Source: Sulfuriflexus mobilis (GTDB taxonomy: Bacteria; Pseudomonadota; Gammaproteobacteria; AKS1). Taken from it: a stretch of 64,000 bases of DNA. The position numbers were made by a program, and so were the translations under genes. This document shows positions 23,107-32,644 of the stretch, in pieces. Location: NCBI RefSeq assembly GCF_003967195.1, contig NZ_AP018725.1, forward strand, positions 2,662,001 through 2,726,000. Direction: 5' to 3'. Under the pieces are notes generated by a model. That model worked only from the letters and a program-made list of their open reading frames with translations, searched no databases and was not told the DNA's origin. Positions within the stretch are counted from its first letter, which is position 1; each line of letters opens with the position of its first letter.

Positions 23107-24579
23107 ATGCCACAGACAATTCCGTTTAACGAGATGCCTGCCAACTGGCGTCTGCCCGGTGTACATATCGAAATCAGTAACCTGCTGGCGGCTCAGGCGG
23201 AGCAACAGTTCAAGGTGCTGGTGATTGGTCAGCGACTAGCTACAGGTACGGTAGCCGAAGGTTTGCTGCATCGCATTACCGATGGCGTTAACCAGGGCGA
23301 AGAGAACTATGGCCGTGGCTCCATGCTCGCCGAGATGCTCAAAGCCGGTAAGGCTGTCGATGAGTTCACCGAAATGTGGGCCGTCTCTCTCGATGAAGCG
23401 GCTGCAGGTGCAGTAGCCACAGGCACTATAAATATCACCGGTGCAGCCACGAAGTCAGGGACGCTGGCGATTTATATCGGTGGCACTCGTGTACGTGTCG
23501 CAGTGACCGCAGGCGATGCCGTCGCCACAGTGGCCGCCGCCATCGCAACCGCCGTCAATGCCGACACGTCTCTGCCCGTTACGGCGGCCTCTGCATTGGG
23601 TGTTGCCACACTCACTTGCCGATGGAAGGGTGAGACTGGCAACGATATCGATGTTCGCCTCAACTTCTATGGTGAAAAAACGCCAGAAGGCATTGCTGTT
23701 GCTATTGCAGCAATGAGTGGCGGTACCGCCAACCCGGACATCACGCCTGCCCTGGCTGCAATGGGTAACGAATGGTTCAACTGGATTATTTTCCCTTACG
23801 CGGATGCTGCCAACCTTGCCCTGCTTGAAGCAGAGTTAGGCGACCGTTGGGGACCTGTTAAACAGATGGGTGCTCGAGCCTTTATGGCCTTCCGTGGCAA
23901 TCATGCGGCTACCGGTACCTTTGGCTCTGGGCGTAACTATCCGCACGTGACCTGCCTCGGCACCAACATTGCGCCACAGTCGCCTTATATTATTGCGGCT
24001 ATCGATGCCATGACAGCAGCCAACCCACTGGCCCTCGATCCTGCACGCCCACTGCATACGCTGGAGCTTGAAGGAATGATGGCACCGGCAATTGAAGACC
24101 GCTGGACAGACTCTGAACGTAACCTGCTTTTGTACGATGGCATTGCCACCTACACCGTAGGTGCCGATGGTCGCTGTCGCATTGAACGGCAGATAACGAC
24201 CTATCAAACCAACGCAGCGGGCCTGGGCGATATCTCTTATCTGGATATCAACCGACCTGAAACCTTGGAGCGTGTGCGTTTCGAACAGCGTGCTCACATT
24301 GCCAGCCTGTTTATCCAGGGCCGTTACAAACTCTCCTCTACTGAAGAAAACTTCGGTGCCGGTGCTCCCATTATTACTGAGAGCGTGATCCGGGCTGAGT
24401 TGTTTGGATTGTACAAGGGCTTTATCGAGGAGCGTGCTTGGTGTGAAGACCTAGAAGGCTACATGGCCACGGTGGTGATCGTTATCGATACCGCACTCGG
24501 CACCATCACTTGGAAAGATGAACCACGACTGATTGGTCAGGCTCGAGCATTTGCTGGTCTGGCTCAGTTCCGCATTTAA
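23107..24579 (+). CDS. Contractile tail sheath (gpL-like)
   Basis: 490 residues: IPFNEMPANWRLPGVHIEIS at the N-terminus, long domain insertions, and LFIQGRYKLSSTEENFGAGAP plus a C-terminal domain (EERAWCEDLEGYMATVVI, ending ITWKDEPRLIGQARAFAGLA), as in Mu gpL. It forms the contractile outer tail tube. Confidence 0.92.
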   Translation: MPQTIPFNEMPANWRLPGVHIEISNLLAAQAEQQFKVLVIGQRLATGTVAEGLLHRITDGVNQGEENYGRGSMLAEMLKAGKAVDEFTEMWAVSLDEAAAGAVATGTINITGAATKSGTLAIYIGGTRVRVAVTAGDAVATVAAAIATAVNADTSLPVTAASALGVATLTCRWKGETGNDIDVRLNFYGEKTPEGIAVAIAAMSGGTANPDITPALAAMGNEWFNWIIFPYADAANLALLEAELGDRWGPVKQMGARAFMAFRGNHAATGTFGSGRNYPHVTCLGTNIAPQSPYIIAAIDAMTAANPLALDPARPLHTLELEGMMAPAIEDRWTDSERNLLLYDGIATYTVGADGRCRIERQITTYQTNAAGLGDISYLDINRPETLERVRFEQRAHIASLFIQGRYKLSSTEENFGAGAPIITESVIRAELFGLYKGFIEERAWCEDLEGYMATVVIVIDTALGTITWKDEPRLIGQARAFAGLAQFRI

Positions 24580-24589
24580 GGAGTAAGCA

Positions 24590-24943
24590 ATGAGCAGACT
24601 GACATATATAGCCACCGTCACTATTGACGGCAAAACCTACAAGTTCGCCAACGCCGTCACCTTCAATCCGGGCGGCATTGCAAAAACGCCCGAGGTGCAT
24701 GGTGGCAAGACGTACTACACCGGAGAAGAGATGCCTGCGCTTATCAAAGGCACTCTGTTGCACGATAAGGATGCCGATATCATTGCGCAGGGCGAGATCG
24801 AAGGTGCCAATGTGCTGGTCCAGGCTAACACAGGTCAAAAATGGATCGTGCGTAATGCCGAAACCAAAGACCCGCTTGAGGTTGATCTTGGTACCGGCAA
24901 GGCACCCTTTGAAATGTTCGGTGATAAAGCAGACCGAATGTAA
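24590..24943 (+). CDS. Tail tube protein (gpM-like)
   Basis: 117 residues of the Mu-type tube family: TYIATVTIDGKTYKFANAVT, EVHGGKTYYTGEEMPALIKG, and the C-terminal DPLEVDLGTGKAPFEMFGDK. It forms the inner tail tube directly after the sheath gene. Confidence 0.88.
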   Translation: MSRLTYIATVTIDGKTYKFANAVTFNPGGIAKTPEVHGGKTYYTGEEMPALIKGTLLHDKDADIIAQGEIEGANVLVQANTGQKWIVRNAETKDPLEVDLGTGKAPFEMFGDKADRM

Positions 24944-24974
24944 GCCAATTTAATTTAAGCAGGAGCAATATCGC

Positions 24975-25310
24975 ATGAGCGAAACGCAGAACGAACAAAA
25001 CAACTTATACCTTCAGTCAGATGGTACGGCAGCTGGTAAGTTGAAACACGGCCTGAAGATTGGTGATACTCAGCCTATGACTGACTTCGCAATGAAACCT
25101 GTGGCGACTGCGCAGGAAATGTTCGATGCCGAGCAGGAGGCAGGGGTGGATACACCGCTGAGTTTCAACGCCGCCATGATGGCACGGCAGATGGTACGTA
25201 TCGGAACTTATGAAGGGCCATTTACCCTCGGCGTGATCGGCACCCTGAGCCCGTCTGACTACGGCATTCTCCGCACCGCGCAGATGGAGATGGAACAAGC
25301 GGGAAACTAA
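24975..25310 (+). CDS. Tail assembly chaperone gp41 (short form)
   Basis: 111 residues ending MARQMVRIGTYEGPFTLGVI ... DYGILRTAQMEMEQAGN, the Mu gp41 family. It acts with a frameshifted longer form on the tape-measure protein during tail assembly. The last three sense codons overlap a slippery heptamer. Confidence 0.85.
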   Translation: MSETQNEQNNLYLQSDGTAAGKLKHGLKIGDTQPMTDFAMKPVATAQEMFDAEQEAGVDTPLSFNAAMMARQMVRIGTYEGPFTLGVIGTLSPSDYGILRTAQMEMEQAGN

Positions 25311-25453
25311 GAACAGCACGGCAGCAGACAATATGGGATGCCGTGCTGTTAATTGCCATAAAGACGGGTTGGTCACGCAGTGAAATTCTTGCGTTACCCG
25401 CCGACGAATTCACCCACATCATGGACAAACTGACCGAAACCAATGAACACTGA
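25301..25453 (+). other. Programmed -1 frameshift giving gp41 extension
   Basis: The heptamer G-GGA-AAC (25301-25307) is in the correct phase directly before the gp41 stop TAA. A -1 slip opens a 48-codon extension to the TGA at 25451-25453, reading LRTARQQTIWDAVLLIAIKT then GWSRSEILALPADEF and ending in a helix. The product would be about 159 residues. Such chaperone frameshifts are conserved in long-tailed phages; Mu itself uses another slip site and direction. Confidence 0.8.
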
Positions 25454-27239
25454 AATGACACTCGCTATGCGACTGTATCTGGAGTCCACCCAATTCAGGG
25501 GTGGTCTTCGTCAGTCTGGTCGTGAAGTCACAGGATTTACCGGCAAGGCAAAGCGTGAGCTAGGTCAGCTCAAAAGAATGTTCGGTGGCATCAAGGGGCA
25601 ACTAGCTTCTCTGGGTGTTGCCTTTGGCGGGGTCCTTTTAACAAAACAATCTGCCCAGTTAGACAAGTCATTAACGCAGCTTGGACAAACGGCAGGTGAA
25701 GATAAAAAGAAGGTGCGCGAATTGCGTGCCGAGCTGTTCCGAATGACTCAGGAAACTGGGCAAGGCCTGGACGATTTGCAGGGTGGTTACAACAACCTGA
25801 TCCAGGCTGGCCTTAGTTGGGAGCAGTCGCTCGCCACCATTGACGCTATCAACCCAGCGATGGCAGTAACCAGTGCCAAGGCCAATGTTCTCGCCTCCGG
25901 CCTTACTGTGGCGGCAGAAGCATTTGACTTCGACCTTTCCAAGCCGGGTCTCGCTGTCACGCTGCTAGATAAAATGGTAGTGGCAGGCCGACTTGGTAAC
26001 GCCGAGTTGGAAGACTTGTCGAGTATCTTTGCTCGTGTAGGTGTGAATGCAAAAACGGCCAACCTGTCCTTTGATGAGACGCTCGGTTTTCTTGAGCAGC
26101 TATCTCTCATTGAGCGTGCGCCGGAACGTTTGGCAACACTGGCAGATAGCACGCTACGGCTCTTTACTAATGAGACTTACAAACGCAATGCACAGAAAAA
26201 GTTAAAGGTAGACTTCTACAACGATGACGGCTCTTCTCGTGGTGCATTCGATGTACTCAAGGATATCCAGGCTAAGTACAAAACGCTAAAATCTGATCGT
26301 CAGCGTGCTGCATTTATCCAGGCCGGTTTTGGCCAGACCGACCTCGACACCAAGAAAGGTCTCCGCACGCTGTTATCCGGTAATAACTTGCAGAGCATCG
26401 ATGGCATGGTGAGTAACATCAGTCAGGCAGGCGGAACTATAAAGCGTGACCTGAGTGATGCACTGGACAACTCCATCGACCAGACAGGTCGGCTCAAGGC
26501 GGCGTTGCGAGAAGCAGCTGATGAATTTGTTAGTCCGATTAACTCCGTAATTTCAGAGTCCATTAAGTTTGGCCTGGATAAAAAAGAAAACGGTGGTCTT
26601 GGATTAGATGGCAAGGAAATAATCGGCGGTGGTATCGGGCTGCTCGCAGGTACTGCGCTGGCTGCGCGTTATGGCGGCAAGGCCGTTAAGGCGATAGGCG
26701 GCAAGTTGTTCGGCACGGCCGGTGGTGTGGCAACAGGCAAGGCACTGGAAGCGGCTGCGGGTGTCACCCCCGTTTATGTCGTGAATATGCCTAGCGGCAT
26801 GGGCATTGATGGCCTGGCATCAGGAAGGCTCGGTGCGGCGGGTGGACTCGTACCAAAAACAGTTAGCAAACTTAAAGCCACCATTGGTTTGTTGGGCGGT
26901 GTGAATCTCAAAAGCTTGTCGATGATGGGTGCCGGGGCATTGAGTACGGCTGGACTGGCAGTTGGAGCGGCAGGTGCGGCGGGCTACGGGGCAGGCACAT
27001 TGGCCAATGATTACCTGATCTCCGGCACGTCTACGAGTGACGCTATCGGTGAAGCGCTAGCTCGCATTGCCGCATTCTTCGGTAACGATGAAGCACAGGC
27101 AGCTATAGCGCGTACAGAAAAATATGAGGCCTCGCTAAAAGTCACGGTCGATGATGAACGTGTTCGTGTCACTCGTGTTGAATCAAGCAAAGGCTTCAAT
27201 ATGGATGTTGATGCCGGAATGGTAATGGCAGGGCCATGA
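25443..27239 (+). CDS. Tail tape measure protein
   Basis: 598 residues: helical N-terminal part with FGGVLLTKQSAQLDKSLTQL and ETGQGLDDLQGGYNNLIQAG, typical of TP901-type tape measures, then Gly/Ala-rich hydrophobic segments (GGGIGLLAGTALAARYGGKA; AGAAGYGAGTL). It sets tail length and is ejected during infection. The start lies inside the frameshift extension, as expected. Confidence 0.88.
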   Translation: MNTEMTLAMRLYLESTQFRGGLRQSGREVTGFTGKAKRELGQLKRMFGGIKGQLASLGVAFGGVLLTKQSAQLDKSLTQLGQTAGEDKKKVRELRAELFRMTQETGQGLDDLQGGYNNLIQAGLSWEQSLATIDAINPAMAVTSAKANVLASGLTVAAEAFDFDLSKPGLAVTLLDKMVVAGRLGNAELEDLSSIFARVGVNAKTANLSFDETLGFLEQLSLIERAPERLATLADSTLRLFTNETYKRNAQKKLKVDFYNDDGSSRGAFDVLKDIQAKYKTLKSDRQRAAFIQAGFGQTDLDTKKGLRTLLSGNNLQSIDGMVSNISQAGGTIKRDLSDALDNSIDQTGRLKAALREAADEFVSPINSVISESIKFGLDKKENGGLGLDGKEIIGGGIGLLAGTALAARYGGKAVKAIGGKLFGTAGGVATGKALEAAAGVTPVYVVNMPSGMGIDGLASGRLGAAGGLVPKTVSKLKATIGLLGGVNLKSLSMMGAGALSTAGLAVGAAGAAGYGAGTLANDYLISGTSTSDAIGEALARIAAFFGNDEAQAAIARTEKYEASLKVTVDDERVRVTRVESSKGFNMDVDAGMVMAGP

Positions 27240-27241
27240 TG

Positions 27242-27718
27242 TTACGTCAACTGATCAACAATCACGCCTCTTGGCTCATCAATAAATGGGGACGTATCGC
27301 CAACGCCACAAAACCAACCCGCCGTCGATTTGCCAATATCGATACCAGGTCGCTTATCGCCAACAACGGTATAGAAAAGGTTGTGCCCTGCCGCTCTCCA
27401 TTTATTGGGAAGGCTGGACGGGTTGTCAGCAATTTTAATCTTAAAGTTAACGCCCTTTACCCAGCCAGCATTTCGGGAACCAATTCCTCCTATAGAGGCT
27501 TCGACCTGTTCGATATCAGAGGCGTATTTCTTAAGGCCATCGCACGTCGTAAACAAGAGCTTGCCCGTCTGCTTGATAACGGCCATCTGTTCGGGCGTTG
27601 CACCCGGAGCATGAATGGTGAGACTGGCTTTCTTGGCCTCATAAGCCTCCTCAAAATCAAGAACGCCAGAGAAAATGGCGACAGAGATAATAATCAAGAT
27701 AGCGGCAATCCAACGCAT
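27242..27718 (-). CDS. Reverse-strand exported moron protein in tail operon
   Basis: 158 residues with a signal peptide or anchor (MRWIAAILIIISVAIFSGVL) and a soluble domain containing two cysteines (TTCDGLKKYAS, WFCGVGDT). It has its own GGAAG ribosome site and a TATACT box on the minus strand about 30 bp upstream of the ATG. CATGA occurs on both sides of the insert (27235-27239 and 27759-27763). A plus-strand ORF overlaps it, but its composition looks antisense. The protein is periplasmic; a superinfection-exclusion role is speculation. Confidence 0.65.
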   Translation of the reverse strand: MRWIAAILIIISVAIFSGVLDFEEAYEAKKASLTIHAPGATPEQMAVIKQTGKLLFTTCDGLKKYASDIEQVEASIGGIGSRNAGWVKGVNFKIKIADNPSSLPNKWRAAGHNLFYTVVGDKRPGIDIGKSTAGWFCGVGDTSPFIDEPRGVIVDQLT

Positions 27719-27759
27719 AGCAGCACTTCCATATATTTGAATGATGTGTGGAGTATAGC

Positions 27760-28959
27760 ATGAGCCTGAAAGGAAGCTTCCGTGGAGCCGATTTTTTCAT
27801 ACCAGAGGATGACGTTGAGCTAGGCCGACGCAACCAGGTGTTTGAGTACCCGCTGCGTGATGATGCCTATGTTGAAGACATGGGCAAGAAGGTCCGGAAG
27901 TACAATATTCCAGCTGTCGTCATAGGTAAGGATTACAAGCAAGCGAGGGATAAACTGATAGTGGCGCTGGAAAAGCCGGGTGCGGGCACGCTGGTACATC
28001 CCGAGTTTGGCACCATGCAGGTTTCTATTGTCGCTGCACGCATGAAGAGCAGTAGCCGCGAGCTAGGCAAGGTCACTTTTTCCATCTCCTTTGTTCAAGC
28101 CAAGGACCAGCCGCGTTATCCAACCGCAACCAATGACACCGCAGAGATTGTTGACACAAAAGCCAACGACGCACTCGGAGCCGTGCTGACCGATTTCAAT
28201 ACAGGTTTCAATGTTACCGGATTTCCGCAATACATCCGCGATGCCGCGAGCGGCCTTTCCGGTACCGCGCTCGATGCAATTGGAGCACTCGCGGCCAGTG
28301 TTCCTGGACTACCTTCTGAGATGTCTGATTTAGTGGGCGATATTGCGAGCGCGAATGGTTCGCTAAGCAGCCTTGTCGGCTCTCCGGCCTCACTGGCATC
28401 TGAGATGGTTGGCCTGATAGGACGCCTGACAGGGATCGTTAAACAGCCAGTTAATGCGCTGTCAATCTACCGCTCACTGTTCAGTCATGGCGATGATGCG
28501 TTGCCGGTACCGCGTACCACCGTCACGCGTCAGCGTCAGTCTTCTAATCAGGCTGCCATAGATACCCTGGTGCAGCGTACCGCCGTGATTGAAGCCGCAC
28601 GTACCAGCGCGCAACTCAGTTATGCCAATCGCAGCCAGGCAATCGTCATTCGTGATGAACTGGCCGAGCAGCTCGACAACCACATGGAAGCAACAAGACC
28701 GGATGGTAGCCCTATAAGCGATCAGTTGTTCATGGCACTTGTCGACCTTCGCGTCGCAGTGATTGATGACCTGACGGTTCGTGGTGCCGAGCTTCCCCTG
28801 GTTGTTAACTACACACCATTCGCCACGCTGCCAGCACCCGTCATTGCGCACCAGATTTACGGCGACGCCAGACGCGCCGATGAAATTGTGGCAAGCAACC
28901 CCGTCCGACATCCCGGCTTCATAGAGGGTGGTCAGGCGTTGGAGGTGCTGAATGCCTGA
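27760..28959 (+). CDS. DNA circularisation/tail protein gpN-like
   Basis: 399 residues from the ATG at 27760 (GTGTGGAG upstream). The N-terminal LKGSFRGADFFIPEDDVELG ... VFEYPLRDDAYVEDMGKKVR and VVIGKDYKQARDKLIVALEK are diagnostic for the DNA circulation family (Mu gpN), a baseplate hub-associated protein. It overlaps gpP by 8 bp. Confidence 0.88.
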   Translation: MSLKGSFRGADFFIPEDDVELGRRNQVFEYPLRDDAYVEDMGKKVRKYNIPAVVIGKDYKQARDKLIVALEKPGAGTLVHPEFGTMQVSIVAARMKSSSRELGKVTFSISFVQAKDQPRYPTATNDTAEIVDTKANDALGAVLTDFNTGFNVTGFPQYIRDAASGLSGTALDAIGALAASVPGLPSEMSDLVGDIASANGSLSSLVGSPASLASEMVGLIGRLTGIVKQPVNALSIYRSLFSHGDDALPVPRTTVTRQRQSSNQAAIDTLVQRTAVIEAARTSAQLSYANRSQAIVIRDELAEQLDNHMEATRPDGSPISDQLFMALVDLRVAVIDDLTVRGAELPLVVNYTPFATLPAPVIAHQIYGDARRADEIVASNPVRHPGFIEGGQALEVLNA

Positions 28960-29986
28960 AGTCATTCTCAAGGTCAATGGCACTCGCTACGGCGGCTGGC
29001 TGAAGATACGCATCACGCGCTCGATTGAGCAGATCGCAGGGACATTTGAATTGACTGTTACCGAACGCTGGGCAGGCCAGACAAGTGCTCGCCGCATTCT
29101 GACCGGTGATAAATGCCAGGTACTGGTCGACAAAGAGATTGTGATCACCGGCTACGTCGACGACGTAGACCCTACCTACGATGCCAACCAACATGTTGTG
29201 ACTATCACCGGCCGCGATAAGACCGGCGATCTGGTGGACTGTAGTGCTGCGGGTGTGCAACTCAGTAAGCGCACTTTGTTGGAAGTTGCCATACAGGAAT
29301 GCAAACCCTTCGGCATTAAAGTAAGAGCTGAGACCAACGTGGGCGGCAAGTTTGAAAAAAACAAACCAGATGAAGGTGAGACCGTATTCGAATCACTGGA
29401 GAAAATCGCACGCATTCGTGCAGTACTGTTAATTTCAGATGGTCTTGGTGACCTGGTTATTGCTCGTGCAGGCAAGAAACGTATCAGCACCACTCTTGAG
29501 CTGGGCAAAAACATATTGAAAGCAAGTGGTGCCACTTCACACCGTGACCTCTATAGCAAGTACTCGGTTAAGGGTCAGCATGCGGGTGATGATTTTACTA
29601 GCCCTGAAGATAACGCTCATGCTTTGGGTGAGGCAATAGACAAGCGCATCAAACGTTACCGGCCACTGACCATTATCGCTGAAGAACAAGTCGACAAGGC
29701 GTCTGCTAAGCGCCGTGCAGAGTGGGAGCGTAATGTTCGCTTCGGTCGCTCGAAGCCGAACACGTATACCGTTCAGGGCTGGCATCATAAAACAGGCCTG
29801 TGGATGCCCAACGTTTTAGTTCCGGTTCGTGACCCGTACAAAGGCATCAATGGCGATCTTCTGATTGCTGGCGTCTCTTTAGTGCTGGATGAAAATGGAT
29901 CGACCACTGAGTTGAGTATGAAGCCACGCGAGGCTTTTGATTTGCTGCCGCTGCCTGAGCCTTCTGATTGGGAGCTGGACTTTTGA
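28952..29986 (+). CDS. Baseplate hub protein gpP-like
   Basis: 344 residues: KVNGTRYGGWLKIRITRSIE, TGYVDDVDPTYDANQHVVTI and TGRDKTGDLVDCSA belong to the Mu gpP / VgrG-D family forming the central baseplate hub. The stop overlaps the TTG start of the spike gene. Confidence 0.9.
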   Translation: MPEVILKVNGTRYGGWLKIRITRSIEQIAGTFELTVTERWAGQTSARRILTGDKCQVLVDKEIVITGYVDDVDPTYDANQHVVTITGRDKTGDLVDCSAAGVQLSKRTLLEVAIQECKPFGIKVRAETNVGGKFEKNKPDEGETVFESLEKIARIRAVLLISDGLGDLVIARAGKKRISTTLELGKNILKASGATSHRDLYSKYSVKGQHAGDDFTSPEDNAHALGEAIDKRIKRYRPLTIIAEEQVDKASAKRRAEWERNVRFGRSKPNTYTVQGWHHKTGLWMPNVLVPVRDPYKGINGDLLIAGVSLVLDENGSTTELSMKPREAFDLLPLPEPSDWELDF

Positions 29987-30540
29987 GAGTGCTTCAAAAA
30001 TTACTAGCCCCGCTACGCAGACGTATCAGAATGATTGTGTCTCGTGCCGTTGTAACGCTGGTTGACGACAGTCTGAAAATGCAAAGCATACAGGTGCAGG
30101 CATTTTCTGGTGAGGTGCTGGACGATATAGAGCGGTTTCAGCAGTACGGCTTCACTTCGGTACCACACCCTGGTGCCGAGGGCATCATGCTCTCAGTAGG
30201 CGGCAATCGCAGTCACGGTGTTTTGGTTTCAGTTGATGACCGTCGCTACCGGCTCAAGGGATTAGAAGGTGGTGAGGTTGCTCTCTACACCGACGAAGGC
30301 GACCACATTATTCTGAAGCGCGGCAAGGTGATGGAAATGAACACCGATACCTTGCTGATTAAAGCCGCGACAAAAGTCCGCATGGAAACACCGCTGCTTG
30401 AAACAACTCACGACATTATTGATCGTGAGGCATTGGGTAACACCAACAGTGTGAATGGTATGCGCGACATCTTTGACAACCATACTCATCCCGGTGATAG
30501 CGGTGGCACGACCGGCAACCCTAACCAGGTGATGAATTAA
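29983..30540 (+). CDS. Baseplate assembly protein V / spike (gp45-like)
   Basis: 185 residues. No ATG is present near the start; TTG at 29983 overlaps the gpP stop and follows GGAG with 8-bp spacing (GTG at 29989 is an alternative). FQQYGFTSVPHPGAEGIMLS and GGEVALYTDEGDHIILKRG show the OB-fold and beta-helix of the Mu gp45 spike. The C-terminus NGMRDIFDNHTHPGDSGGTT carries the His-x-His metal-binding tip motif. Confidence 0.88.
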   Translation: MRVLQKLLAPLRRRIRMIVSRAVVTLVDDSLKMQSIQVQAFSGEVLDDIERFQQYGFTSVPHPGAEGIMLSVGGNRSHGVLVSVDDRRYRLKGLEGGEVALYTDEGDHIILKRGKVMEMNTDTLLIKAATKVRMETPLLETTHDIIDREALGNTNSVNGMRDIFDNHTHPGDSGGTTGNPNQVMN

Positions 30541-30989
30541 TGGATATCGCATTAATACAAAATGAGACCGGCCTCGGCTTTGACATTGCCCGCAATGGTG
30601 CCGACCTGTTAACAGACCAGGGTCTGCGTACCGCAGTTATATATTCACTGTTCACTGATCGTCGTGCAGCGGATGACGACATTTTACCTGATGGCACCAA
30701 TGATCGACGTGGCCACTGGGGTGATGCCTATCTGAAAGATGAAGGCGATAGCGAGGGCTCACGCCTATGGCTGCTTTCACGTGAAAAAGAGATTGTCGAT
30801 GTGCTGAATCGCGCCAAGGAGTATGCCGAAGAGGCGTTGGCCTGGTTAATTGATGATGGTATCGCTACATCGGTGCAAGTCACCACCCAGTGGGTGCGCC
30901 GAGGTCTGTTGGGCCTGCATGTTGTCATCACACTACGTGAAGGCGCTCCATTTTCCGACAATTTTAACTACCCACTGGAGGCTGCTTAA
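30540..30989 (+). CDS. Baseplate wedge protein gp46
   Basis: 149 residues of the GP46 family: LLTDQGLRTAVIYSLFTDRR, DRRGHWGDAYLKDEGDSEGS and LWLLSREKEIVDVLNRAKEY. It is a T4 gp25-like wedge component. It abuts the spike and gp47 genes without gaps. Confidence 0.9.
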   Translation: MDIALIQNETGLGFDIARNGADLLTDQGLRTAVIYSLFTDRRAADDDILPDGTNDRRGHWGDAYLKDEGDSEGSRLWLLSREKEIVDVLNRAKEYAEEALAWLIDDGIATSVQVTTQWVRRGLLGLHVVITLREGAPFSDNFNYPLEAA

Positions 30990-32048
30990 ATGCCGTTTGC
31001 ACGCGCCGACCTTGCGACCCTGATTGACCGCCGCCAGGCGGATGTAGAGAGCCGTTTGCCTGGCACTGATCCAAAGCTGCGCAGGAAACTACTGACGGCC
31101 GTTGTACGCTCTGAGTCCAGCTCTGCACACTTGCTGCATGGCCACCTCGACTGGATAGCAAACCAGATATTGGTCGACACAGCCGAGGAAGAAATTCTCG
31201 AACGTCATGCCTCGCTATGGCTAAAGAACGGCCGCAAGGCCGCCGCCAAGTCGGGCGGCAATATCACGGTAACCGGCACAGACGGAAAAGTAATTTTGGC
31301 AGGCACCATCTGGCAGCGTAGCGATGGGGCTGAGTTCAGCGCTGATGCCGAGGCGACCATTGCAGCGGGTAGTGCCACTGTCGCCGTGACTGCCAGCGAG
31401 AGCGGCACAGAAGGCAACACCGCTGCTGGTAGCAAGCTTAACCTGGTTGAGACGGCTGACGGGGTGAACAGTGCGGCCACGGTCGATGTTGACGGCCTCA
31501 CCGGCGGCACTGACATTGAGAATGGCGATAGCCTGCGTGCTCGAGTGATTGCACGCAAGCAGCAAGCACCACATGGTGGAGCCAGCTTTGACTACGTGAC
31601 CTGGGTGCTGGAGGTTCCCGGTGTTACCCGTGCATGGGTGTATCCGCAGGAACTCGGTCTGGGCACGGTCACTGTGCGCTTCATGATGGATGATACCTAT
31701 GCAGACGGCATTCCGCTGGCCGCTGATGTTACTGCCGTGCAGGACTACGTCGACGCGGTTCGCCCGGTTACTGCAGGGCTGACGGTGGTGGCACCGGTTG
31801 CCGTGCCGTTGAATTTCAATATCACTGGTCTGTCACCAAACACTGCCGCAGTGAAACTGGCCATCGAAGCCGAACTGAAAGACCTGGTCGCTCGCGAAGC
31901 GGTACCGGGTGGCACGATCTTGCTCAGTCACGTTCGCGAGGCCATCAGTATTGCATCGGGTGAAGCTGATCATGTGCTTGTATCACCTGCCGTCGATGTG
32001 ACGCATACCACCGGCCAAATCGCCACCTTCGGAGTTATTACCTGGTAA
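30990..32048 (+). CDS. Baseplate J-like protein (gp47)
   Basis: 352 residues: PFARADLATLIDRRQADVES, DTAEEEILERHASLWLKNGR, then LTGGTDIENGDSLRARVIAR and HGGASFDYVTWVLEVPGVTR, typical of the baseplate J/gp47 family. It forms the wedge arm linking hub to fibres. Confidence 0.92.
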   Translation: MPFARADLATLIDRRQADVESRLPGTDPKLRRKLLTAVVRSESSSAHLLHGHLDWIANQILVDTAEEEILERHASLWLKNGRKAAAKSGGNITVTGTDGKVILAGTIWQRSDGAEFSADAEATIAAGSATVAVTASESGTEGNTAAGSKLNLVETADGVNSAATVDVDGLTGGTDIENGDSLRARVIARKQQAPHGGASFDYVTWVLEVPGVTRAWVYPQELGLGTVTVRFMMDDTYADGIPLAADVTAVQDYVDAVRPVTAGLTVVAPVAVPLNFNITGLSPNTAAVKLAIEAELKDLVAREAVPGGTILLSHVREAISIASGEADHVLVSPAVDVTHTTGQIATFGVITW

Positions 32049-32641
32049 TGAGTTATTCAGCCAAACATTACCTGAACCAACTGAAGGCACAACTGCCACG
32101 CGGCATGTTGTGGGATTCGTTGCGCGAGGAAGGCAACGACTTTTCTGAATTACTTGCAGTCTCCGCCGCAGAGCTGGCGCGCATTGAGGCCCGAGCCGAA
32201 GACCTGCTCGATGAGGCCGACCCGCGCACCACTTACGAGTTATTGCCCGAACATGAAAAAGAAGCGGGTCTGCCTGACACCTGCACCACCCAAGCCGACA
32301 CTCTGCAGGAACGGCGTGACGCCCTGGTGGCCAAGCTAACGAGTGTGGGTGGTCAGTCCCGCCAGTACTTCATCGATATCGCTGCGGCGCTTGGCTACAC
32401 CATTACCATCGCAGAGGCGAAGGCCAGCCAGTTCGGCAAAAGCTATGGCGACCTGTACAACGGGGTTGGCTGGCGGTTTGTTTGGTATGTGGATGCACCT
32501 ACAGAGACAGTCAGGCCGCGAAGATTCGGGCAAAGCGGCTATGGTGAGCCATACCGTGACTGGGGCAACGAGCAACTTGAATGTCTTATTAATAGATTAA
32601 AACCTGCACACACTAAAGTGTATTTCAGATACGGAGTATAA
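32048..32641 (+). CDS. DUF2313 tail protein (gp48/YmfQ-like)
   Basis: 197 residues: YLNQLKAQLPRGMLWDSLRE, EADPRTTYELLPEHEKEAGL, then FGKSYGDLYNG and ECLINRLKPAHTKVYFRY. This is the DUF2313 family found after gp47 in Mu-like and P2-like phages. It overlaps gp47 at TAATG. Confidence 0.9.
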   Translation: MSYSAKHYLNQLKAQLPRGMLWDSLREEGNDFSELLAVSAAELARIEARAEDLLDEADPRTTYELLPEHEKEAGLPDTCTTQADTLQERRDALVAKLTSVGGQSRQYFIDIAAALGYTITIAEAKASQFGKSYGDLYNGVGWRFVWYVDAPTETVRPRRFGQSGYGEPYRDWGNEQLECLINRLKPAHTKVYFRYGV

Positions 32642-32644
32642 ATT

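Noticed and set aside
27470-27495. Near-palindrome GGAACCAATTCC as a third late promoter
   Set aside because: It lies inside the reverse moron gene, lacks the CCCCCGTTA flank and has no TARTCT-ATG module downstream. Copies equivalent to Mu PP and Pmom were looked for and not found.
27236-27763. Plus-strand 175-aa ORF overlapping both the tape-measure stop and the gpN start by ATGA
   Set aside because: Its composition (many Asn, Arg and Ser, few acidic residues, no domain) looks like an antisense frame. The opposite strand has a signal peptide, balanced composition, a ribosome site and a -10 box. The neat end overlaps keep some doubt.
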